DNA of 64,000 nt from Xanthomonas arboricola (lineage in GTDB: Bacteria > Pseudomonadota > Gammaproteobacteria > Xanthomonadales > Xanthomonadaceae), in assembly GCF_002940665.1 (NCBI RefSeq), contig NZ_MIGY01000001.1, forward strand, positions 620,001 to 684,000. The letters are read 5' to 3'. Shown here piece by piece: positions 44,015-52,189 of the stretch. Below the pieces are notes generated by a model. It did not search any database. It worked only from the letters and a program-made list of their open reading frames with translations, and had not been told where the DNA came from. The number at the start of each line of letters is the position of its first letter. The stretch's first letter is position 1. Both the position numbers and the translations under genes were made by a program.

Positions 44015-45211
44015 ATGAGCACCGTCCTGTCCGATCCAGCGGCCGAGCCCCTTCCCTGCGCTGCCAAGCCGCCGAGCGAGGCATTGCGCCTTCAGGCGTT
44101 GCGCAGTTACGGCATTCTCGACACGCCGCGCGAGGCCGCTTTTGAAGACATCACCAGGTTGGCCTCGATCATCTGCCAGACCCCGATCGCGCTGATCAGC
44201 CTGGTGGATGCCGATCGTCAGTGGTTCAAGAGCGAACTCGGCATGGGCGAGCGCGAAACGCCGCTGTTCAAGTCGATGTGCGCGCACGCGCTGCTCGACA
44301 GCGACGTGCTGGTGGTTCCAGACACACGCAAGGACGTCCGCTTCGCACGCAATCCGCTGGTGACCGGCGAGACGCCGCTGCATTTCTATGCCGGTGCCGT
44401 ACTCAAGACCAGCGAAGGCCTGCCGCTGGGCACAGTTTGTGTGCTCGACCGCCAGCCGCGCCAGCTCAGCGCCGAACAGGTCGATGCCCTGCGCGCACTT
44501 GCGCGCCAGACCATGGCGCAGCTGGAACTGCGCCGCGCACTGCAGGTGGCCGAGGAATCCGACCGCTACCGCAGTCGCCTGATGGCCATCGCCGGGCACG
44601 ACCTGAAGACCCCGCTGCGCACCGCCGCCTACGCCATCGACAAGATGCGCCGGCATGCCAATGTCGATTCCATCCCGACCCTGGTCACCGCGCGCGATGC
44701 GATCAATCTGGTGGCGCGCAACCTCGACGAGCTGGCCACCCTGGCCGCCGCCAGCGAGACCGCCACGCCGGACCTGCAGCCGCTGGCGCTGGAGGACGTG
44801 CTGCATGCGGTGCTGGGCGTATGGCGGCAGCCGGCGATCGACAAGTGTCTGGCCTTGCGCCATGTGGCCACCTCGTTACGCGTGCGCAGCCATCCCACGC
44901 TGCTGACCACCTTGCTCGGCAATCTGATCGGCAATGCGGTCAAGTACACCGAACGCGGGCGCGTGCTGGTCGGCGTCCGGCGTCGCCCCGGCCATGCGGT
45001 GGTGGAAATCATCGACAGCGGCATCGGCCTGAACCTGGATCACCCCGAACAGGTATTCCAGGCCTTCCGTCAGGCCGACCCGCGCAGCGACGGGTTGGGC
45101 ATCGGTCTGTGGATCGTGCGCCGCACCGCCGAGACCCTGGGCTGCGAAGTGAATGTGCGCCCACGCCCGGGCGGCGGCACCTGCTTTTCGGTACGCATCC
45201 CGCTGGCCTGA
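44015..45211 (+). CDS. GAF-domain sensor histidine kinase, soluble
   Basis: A 398-residue kinase without membrane segments. The N-terminal GAF domain (about 25-170; AFEDITRLASIICQTPIALI, QWFKSELGMGERETP, YAGAVLKTSEGLPLGTVCVLD) senses a small ligand or redox signal. A HisKA region carries the phospho-acceptor His in AGHDLKTPLRT, and HATPase_c shows the N box (LLGNLIGNAVKYTERG), G1 (IIDSGIGL) and G2 (DGLGIGLWIV). No response regulator gene is adjacent, so its partner is elsewhere. The ATG at 44015 follows a weak TATGCT/CTTATA patch about 30 bases upstream. It is divergent from the DUF2946 gene, with nothing else recognisable in the 282-base gap. Confidence 0.9.
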   Translation: MSTVLSDPAAEPLPCAAKPPSEALRLQALRSYGILDTPREAAFEDITRLASIICQTPIALISLVDADRQWFKSELGMGERETPLFKSMCAHALLDSDVLVVPDTRKDVRFARNPLVTGETPLHFYAGAVLKTSEGLPLGTVCVLDRQPRQLSAEQVDALRALARQTMAQLELRRALQVAEESDRYRSRLMAIAGHDLKTPLRTAAYAIDKMRRHANVDSIPTLVTARDAINLVARNLDELATLAAASETATPDLQPLALEDVLHAVLGVWRQPAIDKCLALRHVATSLRVRSHPTLLTTLLGNLIGNAVKYTERGRVLVGVRRRPGHAVVEIIDSGIGLNLDHPEQVFQAFRQADPRSDGLGIGLWIVRRTAETLGCEVNVRPRPGGGTCFSVRIPLA

Positions 45212-45453
45212 CGATGGCTCTACGGCGCCGCGTCAAGGTGCGGTTGCGCCAAGGATTTACGACAGCGCAGCGTGCCACTGAATGCGGGCGGACCACCCCC
45301 CCGCCGCCCCGGCAGCAGCAGGGAGAATCACTGCCAGCGCGCGCTCGGGCCAGCGCGGGCGGCCGCGCAGGCCATTGGTACCCGACGATTTTCGGTAAAG
45401 CGGACAATGCAGCACAGCATTTGATAGGCCGTCGCAGACCATCATCGACCGTC

Positions 45454-45735
45454 TCAGACCTGTGGATCGCCCGCATCCTGGCGGGCGAACCAGTCCGCCG
45501 AATGCACCTCTTCCGCCGCAACCTCCAGCAGCTGGTGCAGCACCGCCAGCGGAATCTGCACCTGGGTACCGTCGGCCAGCAGTTCTACCCACAACGATTC
45601 GTCCTGGGGATCGGCCAACACCGTCAGCACTGCGTGCTCATGTCCCTCGACACTGGCCGACAATTGCAACGACATGCCTCCGTCCTGGTCGGGCGACCAC
45701 AGCCGGCTGAGGGGCGGACGCAGTGGCTCGGTCAT
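45454..45735 (-). CDS. Hypothetical acidic protein
   Basis: A 93-residue soluble, acidic protein (MTEPLRPPLSRLWSPDQDGG..., then LSASVEGHEHAVLTVLADPQ, LWVELLADGTQVQIPL, HQLLEVAAEEVHSADWF). It looks like a small alpha/beta domain without signal or membrane segment. I do not recognise the family. The ATG at 45735 was preferred to the open start at 45780. It lies between the histidine kinase and cysB and has no clear functional link. The 242-base gap at 45212-45453 shows nothing I can name. Confidence 0.6.
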   Translation of the reverse strand: MTEPLRPPLSRLWSPDQDGGMSLQLSASVEGHEHAVLTVLADPQDESLWVELLADGTQVQIPLAVLHQLLEVAAEEVHSADWFARQDAGDPQV

Positions 45736-45932
45736 CGCTTGCAGCACCTCACAGTGGCGAACGGGGGCGCGTGCAGTCAACCGAATCGGTACACCGCGCA
45801 GACCGCAGTGTAATCACAGTCGCCATCGGTACGCGGGCAAGCAGCCCTCAGCAGACCGGAGCGCTCTCACAGGCACCGCAGACGTCGTGAGCAGGTGTGG
45901 GGCCAGGCGCGCGGCAGGCTTCGACAGGCAGC

Positions 45933-46916
45933 TCAGCTGGTAATGGTCTGGGTCAGCGATTCCCAGGTCGGCGGCAGTGGCCAGGCCGGGGCCTGGTTGC
46001 CGTCCAGCACGCGGCGCAGGTCGCGCTTGTCGATCTGCGGCGCCAGCACGTGCACCAGATCCAGGGCGTAGTCGCGCAGCACGCGGTCGCGCGGCAGCAC
46101 CGCCCAGGCGATGCACTCGGCGATCGGCGCCGGTGCCGGCCAGGCGCGCAGGTCCTCGTCGCTGGCGCTGACCGCCATCTCCGCCACCAGCCCGACGCCC
46201 AGCCCGGCACGCACATAGGTCTTGATCAGGTCCGCATCCAGGGCCGTCAGCGCAATGCTCGGCTCCAGCCCGACCTGGGCGAACGCGCGCTGCAGCGACG
46301 AGCCCGGCCGCGTGGAGGATTCGTAGCTGATCAACGGGTGCTGCGACAAGGCCTGCATGTCCGGCGCGGTGCGTGCCTGATCCAGCGGATGGTCGCGCGG
46401 CACGATCACCAGCCGGCGCCAGCGATAAAGCGGCACCGCGATGCCGGCGCTCGGTTCGCCACCGGCAGTGCTGACCACCGCAATGTCCGCATCGCCCTGG
46501 CTGAGCAGATCCAGCGCCGCACTTTCGGCCGCCTGCTGCAGATGCACGCTGACCTGCGGATAGGCGTGCTTGATCTGCGCCACCGCCGGCGGCAGCACGA
46601 AGCGCGCCTGAGTGTGGGTGGTGGTCAGGGTCAGCTGGCCCTGGCTCTCGCGGCGCTGGTTGGCCGCGTAGGTGCGGATGTTGTTGGCTTCCGACAGCAC
46701 CGAGCGCGCGCGCTCGATCACTTCCACCCCGGCCGGCGTCACCGCATCCAGGCTGCGCCCCTTGCGCACGAACAGCAGAAAGCCCAGTTCGTCCTCCAGC
46801 TGCTTGAGCTGTTTGGACAGACCGGGCTGGGTCGCATGCACACGCGCGGCGGCGAGCGTGATGTTGAGCTCGGCATCGGCGATGGCGACCAGATAGCGAA
46901 GTTGGGTCAGCGTCAT
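45933..46916 (-). CDS. cysB: LysR-family regulator CysB
   Basis: A 327-residue LysR regulator close to the length of enterobacterial CysB. The N-terminal helix-turn-helix ([20 protein letters not shown]) follows the CysB-like opening [20 protein letters not shown]. The effector domain contains the [13 protein letters not shown] block that marks the CysB/Cbl subfamily. CysB activates sulfate-assimilation genes, responding to O-acetyl- or N-acetylserine (family knowledge). It is divergent from cysG-cysK and 11 kb from the cysD/cysJ promoters, its expected targets. Confidence 0.94.
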   Translation of the reverse strand: MTLTQLRYLVAIADAELNITLAAARVHATQPGLSKQLKQLEDELGFLLFVRKGRSLDAVTPAGVEVIERARSVLSEANNIRTYAANQRRESQGQLTLTTTHTQARFVLPPAVAQIKHAYPQVSVHLQQAAESAALDLLSQGDADIAVVSTAGGEPSAGIAVPLYRWRRLVIVPRDHPLDQARTAPDMQALSQHPLISYESSTRPGSSLQRAFAQVGLEPSIALTALDADLIKTYVRAGLGVGLVAEMAVSASDEDLRAWPAPAPIAECIAWAVLPRDRVLRDYALDLVHVLAPQIDKRDLRRVLDGNQAPAWPLPPTWESLTQTITS

Positions 46917-47012
46917 GGGCTTATATCCAAAAAAGCGCGAGGCGCCACGAAGGACTCGACTGTAGAGGAGTTCTGCGTGCGAGCTTATAACCGAACGCTA
47001 TTTTCAGGGTGT
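46917..47012. promoter_or_regulatory. Divergent promoter region cysB / cysG
   Basis: A 96-base A+T-richer gap carrying CTTATATCC (about 46920-46928), a poly-A patch (46929-46934) and GCTTATAACCGAACGCTATT. The two TTATA(A/T)CC elements are 50-60 bases apart and could be CysB-type half-sites regulating cysG-cysK and autoregulating cysB. Assignment by eye is weak. Confidence 0.45.
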
Positions 47013-48284
47013 ATGAAGTCATTTCCGACGGCTATATGCCGGCGTTACGGTCTGCCCTCCCCTCTCGATGCGCTGGCCGTGCCCTCTGTGTTCCCGCTTC
47101 TTGCCGACCTGCGTGGCCGTGCCGTCCTGGTGATCGGCGGCGACGCCGCGGCCGAGCGCGCCACTGCCGCCCTGCTGCAAGCCGGCGCACTGCCATTGTT
47201 GGGTGCGCCGGAACTCAGCCCGCAACTGCGCGACTGGGCGCAGACCGGGCAGCTGCGTTGGCTGGTGGGGCAGTTCGAGCCGGCATGGCTGGAACTACCC
47301 GATCAACCGGTCTGGCTCACAATCGCCGCCAGCACTGCGCCTGACCTCAACGACGCCCTGCGTGCCGCGGCCAGCGCGCGCCGCCTGCTCACCCACGACG
47401 CCACGCCCGCCATTTCGGCGGCGACACCTGCACCGCCCGCGGCGCCCCGCACCACGGTCGGCCGGCTCTCTCCCGGCAGCGTGGCCCTGGTCGGTGCCGG
47501 TCCCGGCGATCCCGGTCTGCTCACCCGGCATGCCTTGCGCGCGCTGCGTCAGGCCGATGTGCTGCTCTACGATCGCCTGGTCAGCCCGCAGATCCTGCAA
47601 CTGGCACGTCGCGACGCGCTGCGCGTGGAAGTCGGCAAGGCCGCCCAGGGCCACAGCACGCGCCAGGAGCAGATCCACGCACTGATGCGCGAGCACGCGC
47701 GCGCCGGTCGCCGCGTGGTGCGGCTCAAGGGCGGCGACCCGTTCGTGTTCGGCCGCGGCGGCGAAGAGCTGGAATTCCTGCGCGCGCACGGCATCGGCTT
47801 CCAGGTCATTCCCGGCATCACCGCCGCGATCGCCTGCGCCGCCTATGCCGGCATACCGCTGACCCATCGCGACCATGCGCAATCGCTGCGGCTGATCACC
47901 GCGCACTGCAAGGATTCATTGGACACGCTGGACTGGCAGGCGCTCGGCCAGGAACGCCAGACCCTGGCGTTCTACATGGGCGTGGCCGGCCTGGACGGCA
48001 TCCAGCAACGCCTGCTGCAGGCCGGCCGCGCGCCCGCCACCCCGTTCGCGCTGGTGGAAAACGGCTCGCGCCCGCAGCAACGCGTGATCACCGGCTCCCT
48101 CGCCAGCCTGGCCGCCACCGCGCAGCGGCATGCCGTGCGCGCCCCGGCCCTGCTGCTCCTGGGCGAGGTCGCCGGGCTGGCCGCCAGCCTGCACTGGTTC
48201 GGGGCGGCGCCGTTGACCGGGCAGTCGCCTGCGCGCTCACCCATCGCAACGCCCGACACGCCCACACTCGCCCACGCAGCCTGA
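47013..48284 (+). CDS. cysG: Uroporphyrinogen-III C-methyltransferase with degenerate siroheme-synthase N-domain (CysG)
   Basis: A 423-residue protein. The C-terminal half (from about residue 155) is a complete [47 protein letters not shown] and [23 protein letters not shown]. It makes precorrin-2 for siroheme, the CysI cofactor. The N-terminal half starts like CysG ([24 protein letters not shown]), but the NAD loop reads GGD instead of GGG. The catalytic AATDD region reads AASTAPD, and the dimerisation subdomain (about 100 residues in E. coli) is replaced by an Ala/Pro linker. Dehydrogenase and ferrochelatase steps are therefore doubtful. cysK follows 16 bases later. Confidence 0.9.
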   Translation: MKSFPTAICRRYGLPSPLDALAVPSVFPLLADLRGRAVLVIGGDAAAERATAALLQAGALPLLGAPELSPQLRDWAQTGQLRWLVGQFEPAWLELPDQPVWLTIAASTAPDLNDALRAAASARRLLTHDATPAISAATPAPPAAPRTTVGRLSPGSVALVGAGPGDPGLLTRHALRALRQADVLLYDRLVSPQILQLARRDALRVEVGKAAQGHSTRQEQIHALMREHARAGRRVVRLKGGDPFVFGRGGEELEFLRAHGIGFQVIPGITAAIACAAYAGIPLTHRDHAQSLRLITAHCKDSLDTLDWQALGQERQTLAFYMGVAGLDGIQQRLLQAGRAPATPFALVENGSRPQQRVITGSLASLAATAQRHAVRAPALLLLGEVAGLAASLHWFGAAPLTGQSPARSPIATPDTPTLAHAA

Positions 48285-48300
48285 TTCCGACGGAGACCCC

Positions 48301-49260
48301 ATGGCCCTGTACGACAACATCCTCGACACCATCGGCCGCACTCCGGTGGTCAAACTCCACCGGCTTGCGCCGGATCACGTGACCTTGTATGTCAAGGTCG
48401 AGTCGTTCAATCCCGGCGGCTCGGTCAAGGACCGTCTGGCGCTGGCCATCATCCTCGATGCCGAACAGCGCGGCCTGCTCAAGCCCGGCGACACCATTGT
48501 CGAAGCCACCTCCGGCAATACCGGCGTGGCGCTGGCGATGGTGGCCGCCGCGCACGGCTACAAGTTCGTCGCCACCATGGTGGAAACCTTCTCCATCGAG
48601 CGCCGCAAGCTGATGCGCGCCTATGGCGCCAAGGTCATCCTGACCCCGGCGGCCGAACGCGGCAGCGGCATGGTGCGCAAGGCCAAGGAGCTGGCCGAGC
48701 AGCATGGCTGGTTCCTGGCCAGCCAGTTCGCCAACCCGGCCAATCCGGCCTACCACCGCAACACCACTGCAGCCGAAATCCTGCGCGACTTCGCCGGCCA
48801 CCGGCTGGACCATTTCGTCACCGGCTGGGGCACCGGCGGCACGCTCACCGGCGTGGGCGAAGTGCTGCGCGTGGCCCGCCCGGAAGTACGCATCACCGCC
48901 ACCGAGCCGGCCGGCGCTGCCCTGTTGCAAGGCCAGGACTGGAAGCCGCACAAGATCCAGGGCTGGACCCCGGACTTCGTGCCGGAGGTGCTCAACCGCG
49001 AGGTCGCCCACGAAGTGCTGAGCGTGGAAGACACCGACGCGATCAGCGTGGCGCGCCGTCTGGCCGCCGAAGAAGGCATCTTCACCGGCATCTCCGGCGG
49101 CGCCACCGTCGCCACCGCATTGCGCGTGGCCGAAAGCGCGGTGCCCGGCGCGGTGGTGCTGGCGATGCTGCCCGATACCGGCGAGCGCTATTTCTCCACG
49201 CCGCTGTTTGCCGACATCAACGAAGGCTCCGACGACGATTGGTTGGCCGGTCTGCCCTGA
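48301..49260 (+). CDS. cysK: Cysteine synthase A (O-acetylserine sulfhydrylase)
   Basis: A 319-residue fold-type II PLP enzyme that makes cysteine from O-acetylserine and sulfide. Lys43 in NPGGSVKDR is the PLP lysine, TSGNTGVALA binds the substrate and GTGGTLTGVGEVL binds the phosphate. The usual MPETMSxERR loop reads MVETFSIERR, a small departure from the commonest form. It forms an operon with cysG and ends before a strong hairpin. Confidence 0.95.
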   Translation: MALYDNILDTIGRTPVVKLHRLAPDHVTLYVKVESFNPGGSVKDRLALAIILDAEQRGLLKPGDTIVEATSGNTGVALAMVAAAHGYKFVATMVETFSIERRKLMRAYGAKVILTPAAERGSGMVRKAKELAEQHGWFLASQFANPANPAYHRNTTAAEILRDFAGHRLDHFVTGWGTGGTLTGVGEVLRVARPEVRITATEPAGAALLQGQDWKPHKIQGWTPDFVPEVLNREVAHEVLSVEDTDAISVARRLAAEEGIFTGISGGATVATALRVAESAVPGAVVLAMLPDTGERYFSTPLFADINEGSDDDWLAGLP

Positions 49261-49285
49261 CGCTCGTGCATCGTTTGCTTGCACG

Positions 49286-49314
49286 CACAGGCCGCGCCCA
49301 CGGCGCGGCCTGTG
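49286..49314 (+). terminator. Strong hairpin after cysK
   Basis: CACAGGCCGCGCC (49286-49298) and GGCGCGGCCTGTG (49302-49314) form a perfect stem of up to 13 bp, 26 bases after the cysK stop. There is no T-run, but stability and position fit the end of the cysG-cysK transcript. Confidence 0.65.
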
Positions 49315-49485
49315 TGCCCATGGTCGATCCAGCCATTGCCCCGGCCTCCTCGACGCGTAACTGCCTATTGCCGCACACACGCCCGATGGCAGTTCGCATT
49401 TGCAGATTTGCGTATGCAGTGCGGTGCGCACTCCCGCCCATGTCAAGGAAACGTTAAGATAACGGCGGATGCAAGGAGAACCGTC

Positions 49486-49992
49486 GTGAGCAACCAGCCG
49501 TATGGACACAGCGACACCCGCGTTTGGCGGGCGCCATGGCTGGTCAAGATCACCTCGCCTGCGCACTTCGCGTTGGCCATGGGCCTGGGCGCCTGGCTGC
49601 AGAGCGCACTGGAGCTGCCATTGCCTGCGCCAACGCCGTTGGCCTGGATCGAACTTGTCGGCGGCGTGATCGCCTGTCTCGGACTGGCGCTGGCGGTGCG
49701 CTGCTTCATCCTGTTCGCGCGTCGGCGCACCACCATCATGCCTAGCGGCCATCCCTCGCTGCTGGTGCTGGATGGCCCGTATCGCTTCACCCGCAACCCG
49801 ATGTACGTGGCGCTGGTGCTCAGCTATGTCGGCCTGTGCCTGCAGCTCGGCCTGCTGTGGGCAGTCGCCTTGTTGCCGCTGCCATGGCTGGCCCTGCAGC
49901 TGTACGTGATTCCGTTCGAAGAAGCGCGTCTGCGCAACGAATTCGGCCGCCAATACAGCGCCTACTGCGCGCGCGTGCGACGCTGGTTGTAA
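49486..49992 (+). CDS. Isoprenylcysteine carboxyl methyltransferase-family (ICMT/PEMT-like) membrane protein
   Basis: A 168-residue integral membrane protein starting at GTG 49486, with AAGGAG 7 bases upstream. Three or four hydrophobic segments precede the family signature LVLDGPYRFTRNPMYVALVL (the YxxxRHPxY-type motif) and the C-terminal FEEARLRNEFGRQYSAYCARVRRWL (E-E-x-L...F-G-x-x-Y). The motifs place it among small SAM-dependent membrane methyltransferases. The substrate is unknown; bacterial relatives are not tied to prenylated proteins. Confidence 0.88.
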   Translation: MSNQPYGHSDTRVWRAPWLVKITSPAHFALAMGLGAWLQSALELPLPAPTPLAWIELVGGVIACLGLALAVRCFILFARRRTTIMPSGHPSLLVLDGPYRFTRNPMYVALVLSYVGLCLQLGLLWAVALLPLPWLALQLYVIPFEEARLRNEFGRQYSAYCARVRRWL

Positions 49993-50188
49993 GCGCCCGA
50001 CCTCGGAAGATCGCTGAGCGGCGATTGAGCCGACCGATCGCATCTGCAGGTTAGCGCTTGCCCTATTGCCACCGCTGCAGCCGTTTTTTGGCAATCTCAG
50101 CCGATGAGATGAAAGGGCGATAGCGTGCCCATTCCGCGACGCGCGCCCCATCACGCGTTCCTCATGCAAATCCCCTAATTATCGCGCC

Positions 50189-50728
50189 ATGAAGATCGAA
50201 GTCTGGCAAGGCGACATCACCGAACTCGACGTGGACGTCATTGTCAACGCCGCCAACGAATCGTTGCTGGGCGGTGGCGGTGTCGATGGCGCCATCCACC
50301 GCGCTGCCGGCCCGCGCCTGCTGCAGGCCTGCGAGGCGTTGCCGCAAGTGCGTCCGGGTGTGCGCTGCCCCACCGGCGAAATCCGCATTACCGACGGTTT
50401 CGATCTCAAGGCACGCCATGTCTTTCATACCGTCGGCCCGGTCTGGCGCGACGGCAAGCACAACGAGCCGGAACAACTGGCCAACTGCTACTGGCAGTCG
50501 TTGAAACTGGCCGAGCGGATGATGCTGCATTCGGTCGCCTTCCCGGCCATCAGCTGTGGCATCTACGGCTATCCGCTGCATCAGGCCGCGCGCATCGCCG
50601 TGACCGAAACCCGCGATTGGCAGCGCTCGCACAAGGTGCCCAAGCACATCGTGCTGGTGGCCTACAACGAGGCAACGTACAAGGCCTACCAACAAGCCCT
50701 GGCGGCGCAGGAAACCGCCGCCGCCTGA
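50189..50728 (+). CDS. Macro-domain protein (O-acetyl-ADP-ribose deacetylase type)
   Basis: A 179-residue stand-alone macro domain that binds ADP-ribose. Motifs: [25 protein letters not shown] (catalytic Asn/Asp and Gly-rich loop), [18 protein letters not shown] and [12 protein letters not shown] (the phosphate-binding SxGxxGxP). It is the MacroD/YmdB type, which deacetylates O-acetyl-ADP-ribose and removes mono-ADP-ribose from acidic residues. No ADP-ribosyltransferase is nearby, so it is probably housekeeping rather than an antitoxin. Confidence 0.94.
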   Translation: MKIEVWQGDITELDVDVIVNAANESLLGGGGVDGAIHRAAGPRLLQACEALPQVRPGVRCPTGEIRITDGFDLKARHVFHTVGPVWRDGKHNEPEQLANCYWQSLKLAERMMLHSVAFPAISCGIYGYPLHQAARIAVTETRDWQRSHKVPKHIVLVAYNEATYKAYQQALAAQETAAA

Positions 50729-50820
50729 CACCCGTGCGAGGTGGAGGTTGAGATGACGAGCGCCGCAAGGCGCTCGTTGCGTTTGGGAAGTCGTTCGGGT
50801 GCAGGGCAATCCACACAGAC

Positions 50821-50852
50821 AAAAACGCCGGCATCGCTGCCGGCGTTTTTTT
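50821..50852. terminator. Bidirectional rho-independent terminator
   Basis: CGCCGGCA (50826-50833), loop TCGC and TGCCGGCG (50838-50845) form an 8-bp stem flanked by A5 on the left and T7 on the right. It can end transcription of the macro-domain gene (plus strand) and of fba (minus strand), which converge here. Confidence 0.9.
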
Positions 50853-50891
50853 GCTAGGTGTGATGCGGCCCTAGAACGGCCGGCACGCCGA

Positions 50892-51896
50892 TCAACCCTT
50901 CCACTTGCCCAGCGCGGCCAGGCCGTTTTCCTTGGCACGCTCATAGATGATCTGCTGCGCCTTGGCGAAGTTGCCGCTCATGTCCTTGGCCCACAGCTTC
51001 AGTGCCGCCTGCTGCATCGCGCGGCCATACGAGAAGCTCAGCGGCCACGGCAGATTGCCGAGCTGGTGCATCTCGTTGAGATGCGCGGTGGACTGCTCGT
51101 CGGTCTGGCCACCGGACAGGAACACGATGCCCGGCAGAATCGCCGGCACGGTCGACTTCAGGCACATCACGGTGGACTCGGCCACTTCCTCGACGCCGGC
51201 CTGTTCATCGCAGCCCTTGCCGGAAATGACCATCGAGGCCTTCAGGATGGTGCCTTCGAGCACGACATTCTGCTCGTACAGCGCACCGAACAGCGAACGC
51301 AGCGTGGCTTCGGTGACCTCGTAGCAGGTCTCGATGTCGTGGTTGCCGTCCATGATCACTTCCGGCTCGACCATCGGCACCAGGCCCTGCTCCTGACACA
51401 GCGCGGCATAACGCGCCAGCGCATGCGAGTTGGCCTCGATGCAGGTGCCGGACGGGATGTCTTCGCCGATGTTGATGACCGCACGCCACTTGGCGAAGCG
51501 GGCGCCCAGCGTGTAGTACTCCTCCAGCCGCGCGCGAAGACCGTCCAGACCTTCGGTCACCAGCTCGCCCGGCATGCCAGCCAGCGGCTGCGCGCCCTTG
51601 TCGACCTTGATGCCCGGGATGATGCCGTGGGCAGTCATGTACTCGGCGAACGGCACGCCGTCCTTGGTCTTCTGACGGATGGTCTCGTCGAACAGGATCG
51701 CGCCGGAGATGTAGTCGCTCAGCTTGGGCGTGGTCAGCAGCAGTTCGCGGTAAGCGCGGCGGTTTTCTTCGATGTTCTCGATGCCGACGCTGGCAAAACG
51801 CTTGGCGATCGTGCTGGTCGATTCGTCGATGGCGATGATGCCCTTGCCCGGGGCGACCATGGCCTGGGCGGTTTCGGCAAGCTGTTCGATGCTCAT
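50892..51896 (-). CDS. fba: Class I fructose-bisphosphate aldolase
   Basis: A 334-residue Schiff-base aldolase of the animal/plant type, interconverting fructose 1,6-bisphosphate with the two triose phosphates. GKGIIAIDEST near the start, the KWRAVINIG strand, VEPEVIMDG, the Schiff-base Lys in LEGTILKASM (about residue 219) and FLSGGQTDE are conserved. There are no class II zinc motifs. It follows pyk on the same strand after a 293-base, heavily structured gap and ends at a bidirectional terminator. Confidence 0.96.
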   Translation of the reverse strand: MSIEQLAETAQAMVAPGKGIIAIDESTSTIAKRFASVGIENIEENRRAYRELLLTTPKLSDYISGAILFDETIRQKTKDGVPFAEYMTAHGIIPGIKVDKGAQPLAGMPGELVTEGLDGLRARLEEYYTLGARFAKWRAVINIGEDIPSGTCIEANSHALARYAALCQEQGLVPMVEPEVIMDGNHDIETCYEVTEATLRSLFGALYEQNVVLEGTILKASMVISGKGCDEQAGVEEVAESTVMCLKSTVPAILPGIVFLSGGQTDEQSTAHLNEMHQLGNLPWPLSFSYGRAMQQAALKLWAKDMSGNFAKAQQIIYERAKENGLAALGKWKG

Positions 51897-51947
51897 GTGG
51901 TTCCTGTGGCAGCTGCGGGGGAGAACGAAAGTATAGCGACGAAAGTC

Positions 51948-52170
51948 GCAGACATTCCTTCACGGAATGTCTGCAACCGATTACACCTGTCCTGCATGAC
52001 AGGATGCGTGGCGCGGCGCGCAGCGTGATGTACACGCTGCGCGCTGCGTGCTCCTGCAGGCGCATTCGCACGACAGACCATCCGCCGCACAGCACAACGG
52101 CGACCCGCAGGCCGCCGCTGTGCTTGCACGCAACGATTTGATTCACCGCGTGCGTCGACCGGCGACGCAC
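51948..52170 (-). repeat. Five-hairpin structured region between pyk and fba
   Basis: Five inverted repeats fill most of this gap. They are 51948-51974 (11-bp perfect stem, TTCAC loop), 51986-52003 (CCTGTC/GACAGG, 6 bp), 52016-52044 (GCGCGCAGCGTG/CACGCTGCGCGC, 12-bp perfect), 52091-52124 (12 positions, one mismatch, 10-base loop) and 52150-52170 (GTGCGTCG/CGACGCAC, 8 bp). The last lies 19 bases past the pyk stop and may be its terminator. The others could be a structured fba leader or a separate small RNA. Confidence 0.6.
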
Positions 52171-52189
52171 GGGCTGCTCAGGCCAGGCG

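Noticed and set aside
50189..50728. Macro-domain gene as the antitoxin of an ADP-ribosylating toxin system
   Set aside because: No toxin-like ADP-ribosyltransferase gene is adjacent; neighbours are a membrane methyltransferase and aldolase.
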